DNA from: Novosphingobium sp.
GTDB taxonomy: Bacteria; Pseudomonadota; Alphaproteobacteria; Sphingomonadales; Sphingomonadaceae
DNA: 8,671 nt
Reading direction: 5' to 3'
Assembly (NCBI GenBank): GCA_028697875.1
Contig: JAQVEQ010000123.1
Coordinates: 1-8,671 of the forward strand
Of this stretch, positions 4,178-8,671 are shown piece after piece. The translations under genes were made by a program, and so were the position numbers. A model generated the notes under the pieces. It saw only the letters and a list, made by a program, of their open reading frames with translations. It did no database searches and was not told where the DNA came from. The number at the start of each line of letters is the position of its first letter. Position 1 is the stretch's first letter.

Positions 4178-5919
4178 CGGTTGGCGACGATGAATTTCGG
4201 GTTCGGCCGGGAAGGAGCCGCGATGCTGGCAAGGGCTCGGGGCGCAAGATCCAGAGCCTCGCGGCACAGGTTCGTCAGGCAGCGGCCAAGGCGGGATACA
4301 GCCGCCGGGGGCCGTCACGCGGCAAGGGCACGGGGCGCCATGGCCGGGGTCGCATTGCGCGTCTGCGCACCCGCGCTCCGGCCAATGCCCGGCGCGTCGT
4401 CATCAAGGCACGCGTGGTCAGGCACAAGGGATCGAAGTTCCGCGCGGCGCCGCTGGCCCGGCATATCGCCTACCTCAAGCGCGATGGCGTGACGCGCGAC
4501 GGGCGCGATGCCAGCCTGTTCGATGCCCGCTCCGATCAGGCGGACGGCGATGCGTTTGCCGAACGCTGCGAGGACGATCGCCATCATTTCCGCTTCATCG
4601 TCTCGCCCGAGGATGCCGGGCAGATGGCCGACGTTAAGGCGTTCACCCGCGAACTGATGGACGACATGGCGGCCGATCTCGGCACCCGGCTCGACTGGGT
4701 CGCCGTCGATCATTGGAACACCGGCAATCCCCATATCCATGTCCTCGTGCGAGGTATCGACGAGACTGGTGCCGATCTCGTCATCGACCGCGACTATATC
4801 CGTGAAGGCATGCGCGCCCGCGCGGAAGAGCGCGTCACCATGGAGCTCGGACCGCGCACCGAACAGGAGATCCGCGCCGCGCTGGAGCGGGAAGTTGATG
4901 CCGATCGCTGGACGAGCCTCGATCGCCGCCTGCAGCGCGTGGCTGATGAGATGACCGGCATGGTCGATTTGCGTCCGGGCGGCGGTGATGATCCCGAAAT
5001 GCGCCACCTGCTGATCGGCCGTGCCGGCAAGCTCGAACGGCTGGGCCTTGCCTACGGGCAAGGACCGGCGGTCTGGTCGCTGAGGCCCGGCGCGGAAAAG
5101 ACGCTGCGCGACCTCTCCATCCGCACCGACATCATCAAGACCATGCACCGGGCGATGAGCGATGGCGGCCGCGTGCCCGATCCTGGCAGCTTCGCGCTCC
5201 ATGGTGAAGCTCCGGCCGATCCCATCATCGGCCGCCTGGTCGGGCGCGGTCTGCACGACGAACTGGCGGGCACGGCCTATGCGGTAATCGACGGTGCCGA
5301 CGGCCGAACCCATCATCTGCGCTTCGACGATGTGGAGATGACCGGCGACGCCAGACCCGGGGCGATTGTCGAGACGCGGAGCTGGCAGGACGCCAGGGGC
5401 AATACACGCCTGTCGCTGGCGACCCGCTCCGACCTGACCCTGGCCGAGCAGGTGAACGCCCCCGGCGCCACCTGGCTCGACCGCCAGCTCATCGCCCGCG
5501 AACCGGTAGCAGCCAGCGCCGGGTTCGGACTCGAGATCCGCGAGGCGATGGAAGCGCGCTCCCTCCATCTCGAAGGCGCCGGCCTCGCGCAGCGGCGTGG
5601 GGCTGGCTTCCTGTTCGCGCGCGACCTGATCGCGACCCTCAAGGGCAATGAGGTCGATCAGGTGATCGACGCCATCGCCCGGCGCACGGGCCTTCCGCAT
5701 CGGCCATCGGCCGCCGGCGACTATGTGAGCGGCGTCTATCGCGAGCGGGTGACGCTCGCCTCGGGCCGGTTCGCGATGATCGACGATGGCCTTGGTTTCC
5801 AGCTCGTGCCCTGGCGGCCGGTACTCGACCAGCATCTGGGCAAGCACATCAGCGGCACGATGACGGCCGGTGGCGGCGTCGACTGGTCGCTCGGCCGCGG
5901 GCGGGGGCTTGGCCTGTGA
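4174..5919 (+). CDS. Relaxase/mobilization nuclease with DUF3363-like C-terminal region
   Basis: This 581-residue protein should nick oriT and stay covalently bound to the transferred strand. The N terminus DDEFRVRPGRSRD is the usual start of this family and supports the ATG at 4174, though its ribosome site is weak. A basic linker (about 14-90) precedes the VirD2-like nuclease. Y100 in LARHIAYLKRDGVTRDGR is the likely catalytic Tyr, HHFRFIVSPED (137-147) follows, and the metal-binding His motif is D179-H-W-N-T-G-N-P-H-I-H (H187 and H189, with H180). The C-terminal ~350 residues match the DUF3363 region, including LERLGLA, the ALHGEAPADPIIGRLVGRGL block and a final PWRPVLDQHLGK. Length is close to normal and all expected motifs are present. 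It lies 34 bp before traG and downstream of the repeat-rich gap. Substrate is unknown; oriT is probably in that gap. Confidence 0.9.
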   Translation: MTVGDDEFRVRPGRSRDAGKGSGRKIQSLAAQVRQAAAKAGYSRRGPSRGKGTGRHGRGRIARLRTRAPANARRVVIKARVVRHKGSKFRAAPLARHIAYLKRDGVTRDGRDASLFDARSDQADGDAFAERCEDDRHHFRFIVSPEDAGQMADVKAFTRELMDDMAADLGTRLDWVAVDHWNTGNPHIHVLVRGIDETGADLVIDRDYIREGMRARAEERVTMELGPRTEQEIRAALEREVDADRWTSLDRRLQRVADEMTGMVDLRPGGGDDPEMRHLLIGRAGKLERLGLAYGQGPAVWSLRPGAEKTLRDLSIRTDIIKTMHRAMSDGGRVPDPGSFALHGEAPADPIIGRLVGRGLHDELAGTAYAVIDGADGRTHHLRFDDVEMTGDARPGAIVETRSWQDARGNTRLSLATRSDLTLAEQVNAPGATWLDRQLIAREPVAASAGFGLEIREAMEARSLHLEGAGLAQRRGAGFLFARDLIATLKGNEVDQVIDAIARRTGLPHRPSAAGDYVSGVYRERVTLASGRFAMIDDGLGFQLVPWRPVLDQHLGKHISGTMTAGGGVDWSLGRGRGLGL

Positions 5920-5953
5920 TCCCCGATATCTTCATCAGCAGGAGCTTCATCCC

Positions 5954-8005
5954 ATGAACGCAACCCGTATCCTCTGGGGCCAGGTCATCGCCGTCTTCGG
6001 CGTGACGCTGACCGGTATCTGGGCGGCAACCCAATGGACCGCGCACGCACTCGCCTATCAGCCCGAACTGGGCGAGCCCTGGTTCTCGCTGGGGTCATGG
6101 CCGATCTATCCGCCGCCGGCCTTCTTCTGGTGGTGGTTCGCGTTCGACGCCTATGCGCCCAAAGTCTTCGAAACCGGCGCGCTGATCGCCGTGTCGGGCG
6201 CGATGGCCGGGATCGTGATCGCGGTCGCCATGTCGGTCTGGCGCGCAAAGGAAGCGAAGAAGGCCGAAACCTATGGTTCGGCGCGCTGGGCCAGCGAGCG
6301 CGAAGTCAAAAAAGTGAAGATGCTCGGCGACGATGGTGTCGTTCTTGGCCACTTCGCGGAGCGCTATCTGCGCCACGATGGTCCCGAACATGTGCTGTGT
6401 TTCGCGCCGACCCGTTCGGGCAAGGGCGTCGGCCTCGTCATACCGTCGCTCCTCACCTGGCCGGGAAGCTGCATCGTCCACGACATCAAGGGCGAGAACT
6501 GGCAGCTCACGTCTGGCTTCCGCGCACGTCACGGCCGTGTCCTGCTGTTCGATCCCACCAATCCGGCAAGCGCCGCCTATAATCCTTTGCTCGAGGTCCG
6601 GAAGGGCGAGTGGGAAGTGCGCGACGTTCAGAATGTCGCCGACGTGCTGGTCGATCCCGAAGGCAGCCTCGAGAAGCGCAACCACTGGGAAAAGACCAGC
6701 CACGCGCTGCTGGTCGGCGCGATCCTCCATGTCCTCTATGCCGAAAAGGACAAAACGCTCGCCGGCGTCGCCGCCTTCCTCTCCGATCCGCGCCGCCCGA
6801 TCGAGACCACGCTGCGGGCGATGATGACCACCCCACATCTGGGCGAGACCGGGGTCCATCCCGTCGTCGCCAGTGCGGCGCGCGAACTGCTCAACAAGTC
6901 GGAGAATGAACGCTCGGGCGTGCTCTCGACCGCCATGTCGTTCCTCGGCCTCTATCGCGATCCGATCGTGGCGACCGTGACGCGGGCCTGCGACTGGCGC
7001 ATCGCCGATCTGGTCGATGGGGCCGTGCCCACCTCGCTCTATCTCGTCGTGCCGCCCTCCGACATCAGCCGAACCAAGCCGCTCATTCGCCTGATCCTCA
7101 ACCAGGTCGGCCGGCGCCTGACCGAGGAACTCAACCCCAAAGGCTGTCCGCACCGGCTGCTGCTGATGCTCGACGAGTTTCCGGCGCTCGGGCGGCTCGA
7201 TTTCTTCGAGAGCGCGCTCGCCTTCATGGCGGGCTATGGGATCAAGGCGTTCCTCATCGCCCAGAGCCTCAACCAGATCGAGAAGGCCTATGGGCAGAAC
7301 AATGCCATCCTCGACAATTGTCATGTCCGCGTCGCCTTCGCGACCAATGACGAGCGCACGGCCAAGCGCATCTCCGACGCGCTCGGCACCGCCACGGAAA
7401 TGCGGGCGATGAAGAACTATGCTGGGCACCGGCTTTCGCCCTGGCTCGGGCATTTGATGGTCTCGCGAACCGAGACGGCGCGGCCGCTACTCACACCCGG
7501 CGAGATCATACAGCTGTCCCCGGAGGAGGAGATTGTCATGGTGGGGGGCGTACCGCCAATCCGGGCTATGAAGGCACGCTACTTCACCGATCCGCGCTTT
7601 ACCGTGCGATTGCTGCCGCCACCGACACCCAAACCACTCGATCCGAAACGACGGCCGAAGGATGACTGGTCCACTCTCATACCGGTGAATGCGCCAGCAG
7701 CCCCATCCTCCAATCTGCCCGCGGCTGAAGACGGGGCCGGGAAAGCGGAATCCGATGATGCGGAGCCGCAGGGCACCCGGGAAGGCGATCACGCCGACGC
7801 AGCCAATGCTGGCATCCGCCGCGAGCCCGATCTTGGCGAGCATGAGGAAATCGTTCCTCCCGCGAAGGAAATGTCCAGGGAAGAAACGCCCGATGAGGAC
7901 AATCAGGATGAGGATGCCACCCGGGCGAAACGCGAGACGGAGCGGACCATGCGCCGCAATGCCCGTAATGCGTCGCTCGACCCGGATGACGGGATCGTGC
8001 TGTGA
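5954..8005 (+). CDS. traG: TraG/VirD4-type IV coupling protein (conjugal transfer ATPase)
   Basis: This 683-residue inner-membrane ATPase links the relaxosome to the type IV secretion channel. It has a membrane segment at about residues 8-28 and a second at about 74-95, separated by a short Trp/Pro-rich periplasmic loop. The AETYGSARWA segment (about 103-112) that opens the cytosolic part of TraG proteins follows. Walker A is A151-P-T-R-S-G-K157-G. Walker B is LLLMLDEFPAL with D407-E408, followed by GIKAFLIAQSLNQIEKAYG and the LDNCHVRVAFATND block. After about residue 575 the chain becomes Pro/acidic-rich and ends in the family-typical LDPDDGIVL. The frame is open to 5870, but the ATG at 5954 has AGGAG (5940-5944) nine bases upstream and gives the normal N terminus; the longer start overlaps the relaxase. 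Its TGA overlaps the copG-like GTG start (GTGA), indicating coupling. Confidence 0.95.
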   Translation: MNATRILWGQVIAVFGVTLTGIWAATQWTAHALAYQPELGEPWFSLGSWPIYPPPAFFWWWFAFDAYAPKVFETGALIAVSGAMAGIVIAVAMSVWRAKEAKKAETYGSARWASEREVKKVKMLGDDGVVLGHFAERYLRHDGPEHVLCFAPTRSGKGVGLVIPSLLTWPGSCIVHDIKGENWQLTSGFRARHGRVLLFDPTNPASAAYNPLLEVRKGEWEVRDVQNVADVLVDPEGSLEKRNHWEKTSHALLVGAILHVLYAEKDKTLAGVAAFLSDPRRPIETTLRAMMTTPHLGETGVHPVVASAARELLNKSENERSGVLSTAMSFLGLYRDPIVATVTRACDWRIADLVDGAVPTSLYLVVPPSDISRTKPLIRLILNQVGRRLTEELNPKGCPHRLLLMLDEFPALGRLDFFESALAFMAGYGIKAFLIAQSLNQIEKAYGQNNAILDNCHVRVAFATNDERTAKRISDALGTATEMRAMKNYAGHRLSPWLGHLMVSRTETARPLLTPGEIIQLSPEEEIVMVGGVPPIRAMKARYFTDPRFTVRLLPPPTPKPLDPKRRPKDDWSTLIPVNAPAAPSSNLPAAEDGAGKAESDDAEPQGTREGDHADAANAGIRREPDLGEHEEIVPPAKEMSREETPDEDNQDEDATRAKRETERTMRRNARNASLDPDDGIVL

Positions 8006-8454
8006 GCGGAGGCCACGTCAAGCGCAGCATCCGGCTGCGGGCTGATCTCGTGCGCCGTCTCGCCGATCACGCCGCCGCGCGGAACACCAGCCAGGCCGCG
8101 ATCATCGAGGCTGCGCTGGAGTCCTTCCTGTCGCCCGATGCCGCCGAGCGACTTGAAGCAGCACTTGCCCGCCGGCTCGACCGGTTGACCCGTGATCTTG
8201 GCCGCCTTGAGTGGCATGTCGAACTGTCGAACGAGACTCTCGCGCTGTTTGTACGGAATTGGCTCAATGCGACGCCATCGCTCCCGGATGGAGCGACGCA
8301 GGCCGCGAGGGCGCAGGGCCGCGAGCGATGGGAGCGGTTTGTAGACATGCTGAACCGGCGCATGGAGCTGGGGCCGCGGTTCAGGAACGAGATTGCGGAA
8401 GATGTAACGAGATCGACTCGGTCGGATCAGGACTCGGGCAGCACCAGTGAATAG
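8002..8454 (+). CDS. CopG-family ribbon-helix-helix protein, altered C terminus
   Basis: This 150-residue protein has an N-terminal ribbon-helix-helix (about residues 5-45): strand HVKRSIRLR, then helices around LVRRLADHAAA and SQAAIIEAALESFLSPD. This is the DNA-binding fold of CopG/Arc proteins. The middle (LARRLDRLTRDLGRLEWHVE, ETLALFVRNWL) and the R-x-RWERFVDMLNRRM helix match the CopG-like protein that regularly lies between traG and trbB in these elements, where it is thought to regulate transfer genes. The start is the GTG overlapping the traG stop; no separate ribosome site is needed if coupled. The last ~8 codons (from about 8427) lie on the antisense of a Fic-family gene remnant, so the native tail seems to have been replaced at a junction. 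The trbB gene expected next is missing. Confidence 0.85.
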   Translation: MSGGHVKRSIRLRADLVRRLADHAAARNTSQAAIIEAALESFLSPDAAERLEAALARRLDRLTRDLGRLEWHVELSNETLALFVRNWLNATPSLPDGATQAARAQGRERWERFVDMLNRRMELGPRFRNEIAEDVTRSTRSDQDSGSTSE

Positions 8455-8561
8455 CTGGTGCTGCGCCCACCGGCCGGCTCCTTCTCAAGGATGCCGCGCC
8501 GGAGCAAATCATTGATGTCGCGCAAGGCGGTATCGGACGATGCCTCGGTGCAGACGACGAT
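8427..8561 (-). pseudogene. C-terminal remnant of a Fic-family protein
   Basis: On the minus strand, a frame ending with TGA at 8429-8427 reads ASSDTALRDINDLL, RRGILEKEP and GGRSTSYSLVLPES in order. The S-x-x-T-A-x-RD-L/I-x-DL-x-x-x-GIL-x-x-x-x-x-GGRST-x-Y pattern is the winged-helix C-terminal end of Fic/DOC-family (AMP-transferase) proteins. Upstream the frame meets a TAG at 8564-8562, and nothing resembling the Fic catalytic domain (HPFxxGNG) is present, so only about 40 residues survive. It cannot be active. It converges on and overlaps the copG-like gene by 28 bp. The fragment marks a recombination or insertion junction, or possibly an assembly join. The family call is by motif recognition and is fairly firm; the cause of truncation is unknown. 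Confidence 0.75.
8438..8464. terminator. Strong hairpin at the convergent gene ends
   Basis: GCAGCACCAG (8438-8447) and CTGGTGCTGC (8455-8464) form a perfect 10-bp stem with a 7-nt loop containing the copG stop. It lies exactly where the plus-strand operon meets the minus-strand Fic remnant, a usual place for a bidirectional terminator. No T-run follows on either strand, so classical intrinsic termination is doubtful. It might instead protect mRNA ends, or be a chance result of the Fic codons. Confidence 0.45.
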
Positions 8562-8587
8562 CTAAGATGGTAGAGGAGTGAAGGACA

Positions 8588-8671
8588 ATGGACGCGAACA
8601 AGGCCCGGCTCTACGAGAATATCGAGGGTGGGCTCAGTCTGGCCGGAACGCTGATCGACCGCTGCGAAGCG
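8588..8671 (+). CDS. N-terminal part of an unrecognised protein, cut by the window end
   Basis: An ATG at 8588 opens a frame that stays open for 28 codons to the last base. The product starts MDANKARLYENIEGG and continues SLAGTLIDRCEA. GAGGAG (8573-8578) lies nine bases upstream and AAGGA (8581-8585) two bases upstream, so a real start is credible. I do not recognise a family. It does not look like TrbB, the protein usually found after traG and copG in such elements. The short residue stretch is soluble and helical-looking, with no signal peptide. It follows the Fic remnant and probably belongs to an accessory insertion or to DNA beyond the element. Confidence 0.5.
   Translation, partial: MDANKARLYENIEGGLSLAGTLIDRCEA

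Noticed and set aside
4315..5847. 510-codon open frame on the minus strand
   Set aside because: It is antisense to the relaxase, which carries all family motifs. Long opposite frames are expected in GC-rich DNA. No ribosome site or recognisable family.
5870..5953. Upstream extension of traG to the ATG at 5870
   Set aside because: It overlaps the relaxase end and lacks family similarity; the ATG at 5954 has a proper ribosome site and the normal membrane N terminus.
6095..7453. 452-codon minus-strand open frame
   Set aside because: Antisense to traG with its Walker motifs; composition (R/G/A/E-rich, no domain) is that of a shadow frame.
1..8671. CRISPR array, tRNA, rRNA, or intact transposase/integrase
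   Set aside because: None seen. The only tandem repeats are the three iterons, which have no CRISPR-like unique spacers of constant length, and no integrase or transposase motifs were found in any frame.

Overview
The window is GC-rich (mostly about 60-70% by eye), tightly packed and almost entirely plus-strand. Gene content and order match the replication and DNA-processing half of an integrative and conjugative element, or related plasmid, of the kind common in Alphaproteobacteria, especially sphingomonads. That host assignment rests on recognised family order and protein style; no phylogenetic marker is present. The first 18 bases are an Illumina TruSeq adapter tail, so the left edge is a contig end and not biology.

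Layout. 20-133: C-terminal tail of a probable DUF2285 regulator. 261-521: small AlpA/MerR-type HTH protein. 526-1410: RepA-type replication initiator (RPA family). 1402-1600: candidate replication origin, with a perfect DnaA box fused to the repA stop codon, three 19-bp direct repeats (iterons) and an AT-rich stretch holding a perfect 9+9 inverted repeat. The parA gene that often follows repA in such elements is not here. 1688-3929: a coupled cluster of DUF2840, TraF-like S26 peptidase, DUF736 and a lytic transglycosylase. 3930-4173: a mostly non-coding gap rich in inverted and direct repeats just upstream of the relaxase, which is a candidate oriT or operator, or the worn end of an IS21-like element. 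4174-5919: a MOB-type relaxase with a DUF3363-like C-terminal part. 5954-8005: TraG/VirD4 coupling protein. 8002-8454: CopG-like ribbon-helix-helix protein.

How the parts fit: RepA with its downstream iterons would allow autonomous replication. The relaxase, with the region upstream of it, would nick and pilot the DNA. TraG would hand it to a type IV secretion channel, TraF would process a secreted or pilus subunit, and the transglycosylase would open the cell wall. The regulators (DUF2285, HTH, CopG-like) flank the module.

At the right end the expected trbB-type mating-pore genes do not appear. A minus-strand remnant of a Fic-family protein (last ~40 residues, 8427-8561) abuts and overlaps the copG tail, with a strong hairpin at the overlap. 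An unrecognised ORF then begins at 8588 and runs off the window. This is the clearest sign of rearrangement or accessory insertion here. I saw no CRISPR array, tRNA, rRNA or intact transposase, and I do not claim a wholly new system. The most interesting signals are the compact origin and the repeat-dense region upstream of the relaxase.
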